Made by a program: the position numbers and the translations under genes. This document shows, piece after piece, positions 43,901-51,878 of a stretch of 64,000 nt of DNA. Positions within the stretch are counted from its first letter, which is position 1, and every line of letters begins with the position of its first letter. Origin of the DNA: Candidatus Helarchaeota archaeon (lineage in GTDB: Archaea > Asgardarchaeota > Lokiarchaeia > Helarchaeales > HEL-GB-A); NCBI GenBank assembly GCA_013375455.1, contig JABXJT010000011.1:25481-89480 (forward strand), in the 5' to 3' direction. Below the pieces are notes generated by a model. That model saw only the letters and a list, made by a program, of their open reading frames with translations. It was not told where the DNA came from and did no database searches.

Positions 43901-46450
43901 TTTATTTGGGTGAATGGAACCGCCTCGGATGGGCCGGGAGTGGGCATGCTTAATGTCACTATAGTTGCGACCAATCATACGGGGAATCCATGGAGCCCCA
44001 ACCAAGGTACTAATGAATCGTGGAGTTTTCGCAATACATCTACGATTATAGATGGAGTTTGGAATATTACAGTGATGTTAACCGATTTATTAGGCAATGC
44101 ACGAAATATCACCTGCTATATTTTCGTTGATACCGTAGCGCCAACTGGGTTACAAGATCTTTTAACGCAAGCCTTCCAAACGACGGATCAAAATGGTCTT
44201 GTTTGGATCAATGGCACGGCTAGTGACGTCAACGGCTCCGGGATACTAGATATTGTTGTCGCAGGGTGGAATGGCACTGGGAATCCCTGGAGTAGCAATC
44301 AGAACACCACAGAATATTGGGCCTTTTCTAACACTAGTGCCATTTCCGATGGAAGCTGGATGATAAACATCACCATTACCGATCGCGCCTCTAATTCAAT
44401 AAATATCACGGCCTATATTATGATCGATACTGCACCACCCTCAGGCGCCCAAGATCTCGCCACGCAACAACCGCAGAACGCTGGAAATGGGTATGTCTGG
44501 ATTAACGGAACGGCTTCCGATGGTTCCGGCGTTGGCATCTTCGAAGTCTCCGTTCTCACCTCTAATCATACTCCCGCAAACGTCTGGAGCCTGAATCTGG
44601 GCACGAACCAGAGCTGGTCCTTTAACAACATCTCTACTATAAATGACGGAAGTTGGTTGGTCGTAATTAACGTGACAGATAAAGTGGGAAATAGTCAGTT
44701 CATCTTCGCCTTTGTGACTGTAGATACAACTGCCCCTCAAGGTAGCCAAGATGCTAGAACGGTTTTACCGCAGAAATCAGACCAAAATGGGCGAATATGG
44801 GTGAATGGTACGGCAACTGATGGGAATGGAACCGGAATATCATCTGTATCTATTGTTTGGACAAATGGCACAGCTACATGGAGTGTTAATACTGGCAATA
44901 ACACGAATTGGGCCTTCTATAACACCACGCCGGTTCCAGATGGCGCTTGGGAGATTCGAATAAGCCTTGTCGATGCGGTCTCCAATTCGAGAAACATCAC
45001 CTGCGTGATTTTTGTTGATAACACGGCACCGGCAGGCACTCAGAATCCCCTCACAAATAGTTCTTACTATCAGGAGACCGTCCAGATTTGGGTCAATGGG
45101 ACTGCGAGTGACGTTAACAGCTCTGGAATACTTTCAGTCTCAGTCGTGATTGGGATGGGAACCGCACCAAACACGTGGAGTTCAAATCAAGGAACGAATG
45201 CGAGTTGGGCGTTTACTAACGCTTCCGCGATCCCCACTGATCAAAGTTACTGGATTATGGTGAACATCACCGATAAGGTGGGAAATGAATTCTTATTAAA
45301 CTGCACGTTCCGAGTGGAATTGAATCCTCCACAAGGAGCACAGGATCCAATTACGGCGCTTCCACAAAATGGGGATGCTCAAGGTTATATCTGGATCAAT
45401 GGTACCGCATTTGATGGTGGTTCAGGTGTAAAAAATGTATCAATAACTTATACGAACAGCAGTGCTACATTCTCGAATAACTTAGGGGACAATTCCACTT
45501 GGACATTCCGAAACTCTTCAGCAATTTTAGATGGCGTGTGGTCAGTGACCATCACCATTTTCGATATCGCGGGACATTCAACCAACGTATCCGGAATACT
45601 CATTGTTGACACTACAGCCCCAACACAACCAACCAATGGCTCATATACCAACCCCACGGCTTCATCCGTCCTATTAACGTGGAATGCCGTTACTGATAAT
45701 ACAACAGTGACTTACTACATCTATCGTAACGGGACTTCTATAGGAAATACGACTTTACTTTCATATTTAGATTCTGGACTGAGCCCCGGCACTTATATCT
45801 ATTACATCATCCCAGTTGATGCCGCTGGTAATGCAGGGCCTGCTTCTGCCAACATTACTGTTATCATCTCTGGAGTCACGCCTCCGGGAGATAACACCAT
45901 CATCATCATAATCATCATCGTCGCAATTGGCGCAGTTGCTATCGGCGTGATTACAGTTCAGAGGCGGAAGAAGAGACCACGCCCGCGTCCGCGGCCATCT
46001 ATACGCCTAGAACCAACCAGAGCGACTATTGCTCCAAAGGAGAGTAAAACGCCTCTTGAAGCTGCTTTAAAAGAAAAAGCCGAAGAAGCTCCGAAAAAAT
46101 TACCTTTCTTCATGATTGATGAGGGAAAACCAGCCAAAGAACCGGAAATCACGATAGAAGTGGAAGAAGAAGCAGTTAAAGCAAGGAAAGAGGTTATAGA
46201 GGCTAAGAAAGAGGCGAAGCCAGAGATTTCAAAAGAGAGAGTCCTACCAAAGGTTGTACATTTCACGTTCTATTGTCTAACTTGCAAGAAATGGTTTGGA
46301 TTACAAGAATACGCGAAAATCGATTGTCCCATCTGTAAAAATCCATTAAAGCTCTCGTATGCCTGTCCAAACTGCAAGAACAGATTTACAATGAAAGAAC
46401 CTGGGGTCTATAACTGTCCAAGATGCAAGACTACGAAATTAGTCCCCTAA
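37955..46450 (+). CDS. Giant 2831-aa surface protein with Ig-like repeats, TM helix and cytoplasmic zinc ribbons
   Basis: Signal peptide or anchor in residues 1-30 (AIVTLTIIITNIFCVIGL). Residues about 45-1165 hold three large repeats beginning FDGMYxNHT, interleaved with Ig-like units of the YTDxDNN...GCxYxxxT type. Then comes a NIDO-like domain (1180-1350) and twelve about 95-residue Ig-like repeats (1360-2560) marked by PxGSQ...WVNGT...WAFNN. A fibronectin III domain (about 2565-2645) and a TM helix (about 2652-2675) follow. The tail is basic RRKKRPRPRPRP, a charged linker and four CxxC motifs forming two zinc ribbons. N-x-S/T glycosylation sites are extremely dense. Start ATG follows GGAG. 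It is likely an adhesin or S-layer-associated protein with a cytosolic contact domain. Confidence 0.9.
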   Translation: MKYSKKIHAIVTLTIIITNIFCVIGLNYLFDSESSSKSQKIQQVPLSHLQNCGLFDGMYINHTLTLDMGGPPIIGDSSFSYSQLSANASHVRWDNIVFGLAEWDVDIRNRVMDNSSGVILLGDGNHDPSWIFTNVTLGTLVQIANIMMVDGTFNVSGELVHDLPGHGPVDVWVLEEIGATSSVLWYEKNYGILLNGSFDLGFGMGYSFDFTDTNIFFGLNDYTPSLTMGNVTPLTGDQVTEFNFSVVYTDQDNNTAYFVNVLINNTPYTMAKQNPSDINYTDGCIYQFLTYLQPGDYNYSFECFDGKYSNSTGTYFGLSVSNVTNTNAPVLYDGQVTPAVGHNSSTIFRFQVNYTDIDNYSPTYVNVTINSTTNSMIKLNPADMNYVDGCLFIYDTTLNTIATYSYYFNCSDGDYNASLGPISGPIVQKTQIFDGMYVNHTITSTALGNGPSVFLYSHFAGSIFNVTWVNWFHTWDVDLKDRVMSNIVGGWFAIGSHTPAWIFNTVSLGDSVQIASIIESGHIFNVSAEIDYLLPGFGPIEVWVLEDLTTPGGIAWYEKSTGILLNGTFYFAGGAWDYTFDFNDTNVAFTYITNDYAPELTSGSVVPLNGNQTTLFNFSVTYTDADNNYPLYIDVLINGTPYPMAKQNSSDNNYTDGCVYQYLTYLQPGLYNFSFECGDWNFTNSTVTYFGLNVSGTINLNAPTLDNGEVNPAVGHNSSTLFTFRVNYTDLDNNPPAYVNVTINATVYSMTQQYLNDTSYQDGCWYNYSTILTNLGTHSYYFNCSDGNYTASHGPLTGPVVTKTQLFDGMYINHTLTSAILGNGPSVYLYSSFGGGIFNVTWVNWFHTWDVDVRNRVMSNVVGGLFASGSHSPAWILNTVSLGDSVQIASIMEPDHIHNVSGELTYYHPKFGSLDVWVLEDLTAPGGIAWYEKSSGILLNGTFYFMGLWSYTMDFVDTNAIPNDYAPELTSGSVVPLSGNQTTPFNFSVTYTDQDNNPPIYLNVLINGTPYPMAKQNPSDINYTDGCLYEYPTYLQPGLYNYSFECSDWKFPNSTSTYTGINVTQLNANPPTLSNGQVNPPTGWSNSTQFVFTVNYTETENNAPIYVNVTINGTIYSMIKQNPLDMNYMDGCIYEYSTTLNIGTYNYTFNCSDGVFPDGDGPYFGLVVEQNILKNYIMVPDYRYEWVDATTGIRASMDGMVDEAQLFNLPFQFRFYNETYDSIYVCTNGFVSFTYETSWMNVPFPSSSYPNMIAPFWDDLQAAIPCNIFVRNLTSPNRVAIEWENVNLFMGPILGTFEIVLFESGDIVFNYDYLNDASSYTCGLNYGINTSFFNAFTALNTSMDDFSILFYQDDLIPPNGTQSPSTNISNPQNGDVNGFIWVNGTAWDNIRVQNVTVEWTNHTGNPWSANLGSNTNWAFNNISTINDGYWEVWVNVTDLSGNSAIINCSILVDSSPPYGSQSPSTNLSNPQRGDANQFIWVNGTAGDDGIGVASVTIHNTTHPGNPWSTNLGTNQNWAFNNISTIQEGQWEIQVNVTDYTNNSVIIVCNIFVDTVAPTGSQWVNTTTPEIQRTSTLWINGTYNDPSPSSGIQLIIVSSNTSGGVADWSVNVGSGQNFAFYNVSPLADNSLNGFYEINITLFDNAGNQFDLTCRVTVEINPPYGSQSSSTNASNPQRGDVNSYIWVNGTTGDDGFGVASVTLHNTTHPGTPWSTNLGTNQNWAFNNISTIQEGQWEIQVNVTDYANNSLIIICQIYVDTVAPTGSQWVNITTPEIQRTSTLWINGTYTDPSPSSGIQSLIIVSSNTSGGVADWSTNIGSGQNFAFYNVSPLADNSLGSFYEINITILDNAGNQFGLTCRITVEINPPSGSQDATTQVPTRGDANGRVWVNGTCSDLGFGMKNVTIQWSNHSGWSSNQGTLNSWAFYNTSSIGGGLWEVQINVTDLANNSAIIICYVYVDYVAPTGSQTPSTNVSSPQNGDPNGFIWVNGTASDGPGVGMLNVTIVATNHTGNPWSPNQGTNESWSFRNTSTIIDGVWNITVMLTDLLGNARNITCYIFVDTVAPTGLQDLLTQAFQTTDQNGLVWINGTASDVNGSGILDIVVAGWNGTGNPWSSNQNTTEYWAFSNTSAISDGSWMINITITDRASNSINITAYIMIDTAPPSGAQDLATQQPQNAGNGYVWINGTASDGSGVGIFEVSVLTSNHTPANVWSLNLGTNQSWSFNNISTINDGSWLVVINVTDKVGNSQFIFAFVTVDTTAPQGSQDARTVLPQKSDQNGRIWVNGTATDGNGTGISSVSIVWTNGTATWSVNTGNNTNWAFYNTTPVPDGAWEIRISLVDAVSNSRNITCVIFVDNTAPAGTQNPLTNSSYYQETVQIWVNGTASDVNSSGILSVSVVIGMGTAPNTWSSNQGTNASWAFTNASAIPTDQSYWIMVNITDKVGNEFLLNCTFRVELNPPQGAQDPITALPQNGDAQGYIWINGTAFDGGSGVKNVSITYTNSSATFSNNLGDNSTWTFRNSSAILDGVWSVTITIFDIAGHSTNVSGILIVDTTAPTQPTNGSYTNPTASSVLLTWNAVTDNTTVTYYIYRNGTSIGNTTLLSYLDSGLSPGTYIYYIIPVDAAGNAGPASANITVIISGVTPPGDNTIIIIIIIVAIGAVAIGVITVQRRKKRPRPRPRPSIRLEPTRATIAPKESKTPLEAALKEKAEEAPKKLPFFMIDEGKPAKEPEITIEVEEEAVKARKEVIEAKKEAKPEISKERVLPKVVHFTFYCLTCKKWFGLQEYAKIDCPICKNPLKLSYACPNCKNRFTMKEPGVYNCPRCKTTKLVP
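42330..43550 (+). repeat. 612-bp tandem duplication within the surface protein gene
   Basis: Two copies of a two-repeat block, offset 612 bp (204 codons). Stretches such as 42480-42560 recur almost base for base at 43092-43172, while the flanks of the two copies have diverged. Neighbouring Ig units share only protein-level similarity, so this is a recent expansion, with 12 Ig-like repeats in total downstream of the NIDO-like domain. Confidence 0.85.
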
Positions 46451-47080
46451 CTCTTTTTCTATTACGTTTTGAATTCGGACCATCAACTTTGTGAGTTTTC
46501 CAGTAGGCGCAACTTTTTCGACAATTTCCTGATATCGTTTGATTAAATTTTTTAGAGTCGTGACTTTTCGCATGTCATCTTTGAAGGCAATTATTCGAGT
46601 GGCATGGACTAGGGATTCTAGAACGAGATTATATCCTCGATTGAGCGGATGGAAAGGACTGGCTGTGGCGACCCAACGTGCAATCTCACCAATTATTTTT
46701 GAACGGTCGCGCTCAATTTGAATTTCCTGCGCGCGTATTTCTAAAAAGGCAAGTGCATCCTTTAACACGGGCGCCTCTACTTCGTTAGCTTTTTCAAAGA
46801 CTATTTCCGGTAACTTCGGTCTCATCTCACTAAACGTGCTCCTATAAAATATTTCTAAATCCTGGGTGAAATTAATTACAGCAGCTTTATTGGTTTTAAT
46901 ATTTTTAAAGGTTTGAGTTGTAACAAAAGGAGATATTACCACCTTTTGCTCATCAAGTAACATAATACCCATTGGGGCGGCGTTCGGTAAATTATCTTCC
47001 ACATTGTACGTCGTAACAATCGTTTCATAAATATAATTAGGTATTAGGTTTAATTTGGCTAAGAGACTGATTTTCAGCAC
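46439..47080 (-). CDS. DUF447 flavin-binding split-barrel protein
   Basis: 213 aa from GTG 47080. A longer frame to 47236 would overlap mptD and lacks conserved sequence. Start of the family pattern is IYETIVTTYNVEDNLPNAAPMGI, followed by VVISPFVTTQTFKNI and a later helical half with ECV-type residues replaced. DUF447 proteins have a split-barrel fold that binds FMN and occur widely in archaea with H4MPT. Function unknown. It converges on the end of the surface protein gene with a 12-bp overlap. Confidence 0.8.
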   Translation of the reverse strand: MLKISLLAKLNLIPNYIYETIVTTYNVEDNLPNAAPMGIMLLDEQKVVISPFVTTQTFKNIKTNKAAVINFTQDLEIFYRSTFSEMRPKLPEIVFEKANEVEAPVLKDALAFLEIRAQEIQIERDRSKIIGEIARWVATASPFHPLNRGYNLVLESLVHATRIIAFKDDMRKVTTLKNLIKRYQEIVEKVAPTGKLTKLMVRIQNVIEKELGD

Positions 47081-47154
47081 CCCATGTGAACTTTTTATAA
47101 TTAAACGTATTAGATGATAGTGTTTAATTCTTTTTATTAACAGAGCGTGGTAAG

Positions 47155-47544
47155 ATGGACAAGATTGAAGAGATTGCCAAAAAGTTTTTCGGAAACGAGG
47201 TAACAGATAGAGATCGCGCAATATTTGAAGGTGCAATTACATTAGGCGCAATATTCCATCAATTTAGTGGAATCCCTATAGTTAAATCCCTGATTCCGAT
47301 TGTTGAAGAAACAATTGAAAAAACTATGGCGATCCAGCCATTTATTAACAACATTAAAGTCAAAATTAACGAAGAATCTCTACGTGATCCTAAGCATCCT
47401 TATGATTATTCTGTACTATCAGGTGAAATGTTCGAATTAGAAATAATATCCCAATATGGTGAAACTCAAGTTCATTTCGGTATGAAATACGTGGAAGAAC
47501 TTGACTTTCCATTAATGTTCATAAAAAAAATCAAGAAAATCTAA
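47155..47544 (+). CDS. mptD: Dihydroneopterin aldolase MptD
   Basis: 129 aa matching the archaeal MptD family (PF04038), which converts 7,8-dihydroneopterin to 6-hydroxymethyl-dihydropterin and glycolaldehyde in methanopterin synthesis. Family marks: DRAIFEGAITLGAIFHQFSG, IEKTMAIQPFI, then DYSVLSGEMFELEI and ELDFPLMFI near the end. It lies divergent from DUF447. It complements the mptA and DHPS-like genes at 29099-31587, although they are 16 kb apart. Confidence 0.88.
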   Translation: MDKIEEIAKKFFGNEVTDRDRAIFEGAITLGAIFHQFSGIPIVKSLIPIVEETIEKTMAIQPFINNIKVKINEESLRDPKHPYDYSVLSGEMFELEIISQYGETQVHFGMKYVEELDFPLMFIKKIKKI

Positions 47545-47551
47545 TCTGTAC

Positions 47552-49087
47552 TCACAATTCACCGAGCTCTCGATAGATGTTATTATTATTCAGAACATCA
47601 TAGATTTTTTTAGATACATTGAAAATCTTGAGGTATTTTTGTTCATTTTTGGGATTGGGAGAGAGTGTTTCATTGATATGTACTAAATTATCTGCGATTT
47701 CTTCATAGCTCTTAAAAATTTTTGATCCTTTTAAAATAAGCATTGCAGTTCCTAGAGCCGTCGCCTCTTCCGTCGAGCTTAGTAAGACTGGAACCCCATA
47801 TACATCTGCCTGTATTTGATTGAAGGTCATACTTCGTGACATTCCGCCAGTAACGCGTACTTCAGTTGTTGGAATTTTCAAATCTCGCATTACCATCATA
47901 TTCTTTTTTATTTCAAGACATATGCTTTCCATTATTGCTCTAATCACGTCATTCCGCGTGTGACCGAGGGCGAGGCCAGCAATTACTCCCCGACTGTATG
48001 GATTCCAATGTGGGGCACCTGCACCTGCGAAATGTGGGATAATGATAATACCGTTAGCCCCAGGTGGCGATTGCGCTGCTCTATCATTTAGCAATTCATA
48101 AGGATCTTTTCCCTCTTCCTTTGCCTTGTATTTTTCATGTTCACTCATTTGATCTCGAAACCAACGATAGAGAGATCCTGTCGTGAACATTGATGCTTCC
48201 ATGACCCACGCTTCTGGAACTGCATGGCAGCTACATAAGGCTCTCTTTTGAGAATCACGTAGTGGCTTATCCAAGAATGCTATCAAAAAGGTCCCCGTTC
48301 CTGTAGTACAGGATAAGCGTCCAGGACTGACAACTCCTAATCCTAAAGCACCTGCTTGCTGATCTCCTGCACCGGTAATAATAGGAGTGCCTTTTACAAA
48401 ACCAGTCTCATCCGCTGCCTTCTTGTTGACTTCACCTATAATCTGCCCCGATGGGTGCGTTTCTGGCATTTTTTCAGCAGGAATCTCCAGTTTTTCACAA
48501 ATTTCTTTGCTCCATTCATGCTTTTCAATATCAAACAGCATTGTCCTGGAAGCATTAGACCAATCCGTGATAAATCGGCCACATAATTTTAGTTCTATAA
48601 AATCATGAACCAACAAAAATTTGTGAGTCCGTGAAAAAATCTCAGGTTCGTGATCCTTTATAAAAAGAATTTTAGATGCTGAAAAGTATGGATCTATTGT
48701 AAGCCCCGTAATTGAATAAATCTTATCATTTCCGACTATCTTTTCTATTTGTTCGCATTCAGGAATTGTCCGCCGATCTTGCCAGACTAAAGCATTCCTC
48801 AAAGCATTCCCTGACTCATCCACAGGGACGATGGTTTCTCGTTGATTAGTGACGCTTATCCCTACGATATCTGAAGCATTAATACCACTTGTCTTCAGAA
48901 CGTTTTTCGCAGTCATGATTACTGCCCGCCACCAATCATCCGCATTCTGCTCCACCCATGCTGGCTTCGGGAAATAGCTTTGATATTCCTGATAATCCCG
49001 ACCAAATTCATTGCCCTCTACATCAAAAATCATTGTCCGCAGTCCTGTCGTTCCCGCATCAATTACTGCAACTAATTCCTTGCCCAT
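47552..49087 (-). CDS. FGGY-family carbohydrate kinase (glycerol-kinase-like)
   Basis: 511 aa. N-terminal VIDAGTTGLRTMIFD phosphate-1 motif, NQRETIVPVD and ALVWQDRRT as in glycerol kinase, phosphate-2 region GAGDQQAGALGLG, and adenosine motif VTGGMSRSMTFNQIQADV. It phosphorylates glycerol or a related polyol or sugar with ATP. GlpK-type WQDRR favours glycerol. It converges on mptD, 7 bp apart, and is not in an obvious operon with a glycerol-phosphate dehydrogenase. Confidence 0.88.
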   Translation of the reverse strand: MGKELVAVIDAGTTGLRTMIFDVEGNEFGRDYQEYQSYFPKPAWVEQNADDWWRAVIMTAKNVLKTSGINASDIVGISVTNQRETIVPVDESGNALRNALVWQDRRTIPECEQIEKIVGNDKIYSITGLTIDPYFSASKILFIKDHEPEIFSRTHKFLLVHDFIELKLCGRFITDWSNASRTMLFDIEKHEWSKEICEKLEIPAEKMPETHPSGQIIGEVNKKAADETGFVKGTPIITGAGDQQAGALGLGVVSPGRLSCTTGTGTFLIAFLDKPLRDSQKRALCSCHAVPEAWVMEASMFTTGSLYRWFRDQMSEHEKYKAKEEGKDPYELLNDRAAQSPPGANGIIIIPHFAGAGAPHWNPYSRGVIAGLALGHTRNDVIRAIMESICLEIKKNMMVMRDLKIPTTEVRVTGGMSRSMTFNQIQADVYGVPVLLSSTEEATALGTAMLILKGSKIFKSYEEIADNLVHINETLSPNPKNEQKYLKIFNVSKKIYDVLNNNNIYRELGEL

Positions 49088-49215
49088 TCAAACGTACCAT
49101 CCTTTTTAATGACAAATTGAACTGATATCAAAGTCATACAATACATAAAAATAAAAAAGTGTATGTAAAATTATTAAAGTTATTACACTGTCTGATTCTT
49201 AAAATGGTGTTTTTC

Positions 49216-49395
49216 ATGGGTCTCTGGGAAAAAATAAAGGATGAATTAAATCCGGAATTCTCTCTTTTTCAATTAATGGAGCTTCTAGGCATGGATGAAG
49301 ACGATAAGCGGGAAGCACGTAATATATTAAACCAATTTCACATTACCGGGAAAATTGCTCGCATTTCCAAAAATATGTATCGAAAATTGGAATGA
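49216..49395 (+). CDS. Small 59-aa protein, HTH-like
   Basis: ATG 49216 is the likely start; an in-frame ATG at 49204 and earlier codons are less likely because the sequence upstream is AT-rich leader. The helical protein has a possible helix-turn-helix (FSLFQLMELLGMDEDDKREARNIL) and a basic end. No family recognised. It is alone on the plus strand between the kinase and the longin/GTPase pair. Confidence 0.45.
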   Translation: MGLWEKIKDELNPEFSLFQLMELLGMDEDDKREARNILNQFHITGKIARISKNMYRKLE

Positions 49396-49403
49396 AATAA
49401 ATA

Positions 49404-49913
49404 CTATTCAGGTTCAAATTTTTTATCCTGGAGCGCTTTAAATAAATCTATCCCACGCTGACTTATATCGATGATATTTTTCACGGGATAACCAGTTCTC
49501 ATATCATCTGATTTTATTCGTATATTATATTCAAAATTCCAATCAAGCATCAAAATACGATCAAGATCTTTGAGAAACGAGTCAAATATCACGAGATTTC
49601 CATCCCAATCATCAAGAACATTTCCGAATTTCAATTTAAAGTCTTCTCTAATTTCGGTCATCTTCCGTCGTATTTCTTTATCGTTATCATCGCGATCTAC
49701 TGCCACAGCGATAATTAACTGGTCTTCTAACTCATAATAAACAGTTAAATCTCCCATGCTAAGCGAATCCAAGCTTCTATGTAACTGTAAAGCCAACGAA
49801 TTTAATGCCGTGAGAAAGCCGGAAAAAAGCTGTCTATTCACCCCTAATCCGGTATAATCCCGATCTTGGATGCAAATACCACCCCGATTGATCAGCCACA
49901 CGCGGTGAATCAT
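49404..49913 (-). CDS. Longin-like domain protein
   Basis: 169 aa longin/roadblock-type protein: IHRVWLINRGGICIQDRDYTG as the first strands and LFSGFLTALNSLALQL as the first helix, followed by a beta core and a long helix. Its start overlaps the stop of the Ras-like GTPase by 4 bp (ATGA). Translational coupling suggests that it is the partner or regulator of that GTPase, as with longin/roadblock GAP or scaffold proteins such as MglB. A C-terminal extension of about 40 residues has no clear match. Confidence 0.8.
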   Translation of the reverse strand: MIHRVWLINRGGICIQDRDYTGLGVNRQLFSGFLTALNSLALQLHRSLDSLSMGDLTVYYELEDQLIIAVAVDRDDNDKEIRRKMTEIREDFKLKFGNVLDDWDGNLVIFDSFLKDLDRILMLDWNFEYNIRIKSDDMRTGYPVKNIIDISQRGIDLFKALQDKKFEPE

Positions 49914-50509
49914 TTAGGTTTCGTCCGTATTTGGTTAAAAATATCAGAAATATCAGAATCTTTGATACCTTTAAGTTTTTTAACGTATTTTGCCTTTTGC
50001 ATGACGATTTCCGCGGTTATTCTCTGGAACATCGTTTCAACCTGGGTCCCTGTCTTTGCACTTGTTTCTATAAGGGGAAAATTCAAATTATTAATTAACC
50101 GTGTTGCGAGTTCAAGATCCACTTTTGGTTCTAAATCCATTTTGTTCCCAACTATTATGATTGGCGTTTTCTCGCCAATAAAATCTTTGACTTCCCGCAA
50201 CCAATTATTAATATAAAATTCTATGTTATGATCTCGGCTGACATCGAAGATTAGGATACAGCCATCACTACCAGCCATGTACCGTGCTCGTATTCCCTCC
50301 CATTGCTCCTGCCCGCCGAGATCCCATATCATCAACCTTATTGGCGCTCCCATTAACTCCAAATCCTTGATGAGGAAGTCTGCACCGATCGTACTAATAT
50401 AATGATCGCTAAATGAATTGTTCACATAACGCAACACGAGAGATGTCTTTCCTACTGCCTGATCTCCTAAGAGAACTACTTTAAATGTAAACCTACCCAG
50501 CCTAATCAC
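49910..50509 (-). CDS. Ras/Rab-like small GTPase
   Basis: 199 aa with all G motifs: G1 GDQAVGKTS, G2 threonine in STIGADF, G3 DLGGQE, G4 GNKMD, G5 ETSAKTG. The sequence order and the WEGIRARYMAGSDG switch-II block resemble eukaryotic Rab/Ras more than MglA. No C-terminal prenylation cysteine is present; the tail is DIFNQIRTKPK. It is the first gene of a pair with a longin protein. Asgard genomes carry many such GTPases; its process is unknown. Confidence 0.92.
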   Translation of the reverse strand: MIRLGRFTFKVVLLGDQAVGKTSLVLRYVNNSFSDHYISTIGADFLIKDLELMGAPIRLMIWDLGGQEQWEGIRARYMAGSDGCILIFDVSRDHNIEFYINNWLREVKDFIGEKTPIIIVGNKMDLEPKVDLELATRLINNLNFPLIETSAKTGTQVETMFQRITAEIVMQKAKYVKKLKGIKDSDISDIFNQIRTKPK

Positions 50510-50734
50510 CCAGCGTGAATCTCCAGTGAATGTCGCGCATTAGAAACTAAATCTCTTTTACTCATCAATTCCAAGTCTTCAAATAAAAACTTAATTATTC
50601 AACTCCTGAACTTTTTTTTAGAAAAAGATATAAATTCGCCCATTTGGTATATTCATAGTATAAAAGTGCGTATCGCCCATTTTTGACTATGAAAATGGAA
50701 AATCCCGAGAAATACCCTCAATTGGAGGTTAATC
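50510..50734. promoter_or_regulatory. Divergent promoter between two GTPase modules, with direct repeats
   Basis: 225 bp separates the Ras-like and MglA-like GTPase genes. A 10-bp direct repeat TCGCCCATTT occurs at 50636-50645 and 50673-50682. A TATA box (TATAAAA, 50659-50665) lies between the copies, about 70 bp before the ATG at 50735. The layout, with factor sites on both sides of the TATA box, fits a regulator that controls the plus-strand promoter. Confidence 0.55.
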
Positions 50735-51415
50735 ATGACATATTCCATTAAAGTAATGTTATCCGGACTCAGCGGGGCTGGAAAGACAACAACTTTAAAG
50801 GTATTAGTAAAGAATTGTCATCTTCTTGGCGAGCAACAACGAATGCCAACAAAAGAAGAGCAAGAGGCATGGCATTTAGCAACTGGGGAAATGATCCCCA
50901 CATCAATGTATACTAATTTTGGTATTCTAATAGTCAGTCCGAACTACGAAACGAAGGAAATGAGTTTTCATCAAGAAGCGGATTACACGCCTAAAGAAAA
51001 TGATATAATTGTCAATCTCTTTGATACATGCGGTCAGCAGATTTTTTACCCCTTGCGCCAGGCTACGGCGATTGGAGTCCAAGGCATCCTGTTTTTTATT
51101 GACAGCGCTTTACTCCAATTACACTTAGATTTTTCCAACATTCAAAAAATCATAAACGCCTTCGAAGAGCTGAAGACATTTATAGGGCGAGAACTTGAAA
51201 AAATCCCACAAGTCTTCATTTGTAACAAACAAGACCTCATTCGGACCGATAAAGGAAAAGCTGGCTTTGTTAAAAAGACGATCGCATTTTATGATTCTAC
51301 CTTTGAAAAATACCCTTTTGTTAATGCTTCTGCATTAGAGGGGTGGGGTGCTCAAGAAGCTCTAAGAATATTATTACTGGATATAGCAAGAAAATTCCAG
51401 TGGAAGATCCCATAG
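50735..51415 (+). CDS. MglA-like small GTPase
   Basis: 226 aa. G1 GLSGAGKTT, G3 DTCGQQ, G4 NKQD, G5 NASALEG. A long insert precedes the G3 strand (residues about 30-85, with EQEAWHLATGEMIPTSMYTNFGIL), as in MglA/Gtr-like archaeal GTPases. No lipid-anchor motif. It begins a plus-strand trio with a longin-like protein and a small helical protein. ATG at 50735 follows GGAGG. Confidence 0.88.
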   Translation: MTYSIKVMLSGLSGAGKTTTLKVLVKNCHLLGEQQRMPTKEEQEAWHLATGEMIPTSMYTNFGILIVSPNYETKEMSFHQEADYTPKENDIIVNLFDTCGQQIFYPLRQATAIGVQGILFFIDSALLQLHLDFSNIQKIINAFEELKTFIGRELEKIPQVFICNKQDLIRTDKGKAGFVKKTIAFYDSTFEKYPFVNASALEGWGAQEALRILLLDIARKFQWKIP

Positions 51416-51432
51416 AATAGATGAGGTATTGA

Positions 51433-51852
51433 ATGAAGCCTACACATCCTATAAGGTTTTTTATGATGATGCAATCTGATTGCCCCATTTTTCAGTGGGG
51501 AAATAAGACCGATCTTCCCATTTTTGAGCAGATATCGATGAATATGAGTGGGTTTTTTGGGGCTTTTAATGCCCTCATTCATCTCTTACAAGATAATGGG
51601 TTGCTTACGGAAGAAGAACAGTTGGAAAATGTCAAATTTAATAAGACTCGAATCTTCTTTCGAGATAATGGTATTTTTCAATCAATTTATATTACTGATT
51701 CAGTAGGAATACGTAATAAAAAAGTTTTAGATCGCCTCATGCAGAGAATCGATGACGAATTCCTACACATGTTTAATGATCAGCTTCATCATTGGGATCA
51801 CAGCATTGAACCCTTTCAAAAATTTGAAGAGGTTTGTAAGAATTTGGTTTAA
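51433..51852 (+). CDS. Longin-like partner of MglA-like GTPase
   Basis: 139 aa longin/roadblock-type protein (PIRFFMMMQSDCPIFQWG, then ISMNMSGFFGAFNALIHLL and a beta region RIFFRDNGIFQSIYITD). It lies 17 bp after the GTPase and likely works with it. It mirrors the arrangement of the divergent Ras/longin pair, although the two longin proteins are only distantly similar. Confidence 0.75.
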   Translation: MKPTHPIRFFMMMQSDCPIFQWGNKTDLPIFEQISMNMSGFFGAFNALIHLLQDNGLLTEEEQLENVKFNKTRIFFRDNGIFQSIYITDSVGIRNKKVLDRLMQRIDDEFLHMFNDQLHHWDHSIEPFQKFEEVCKNLV

Positions 51853-51878
51853 TTTAATTATAAATAGGTGGGAAGGAA

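Noticed and set aside
47081..47236. Upstream 52-residue extension of the DUF447 frame
   Set aside because: It overlaps the mptD start on the other strand, the extra residues show no family pattern and the DUF447 homology starts after GTG 47080.
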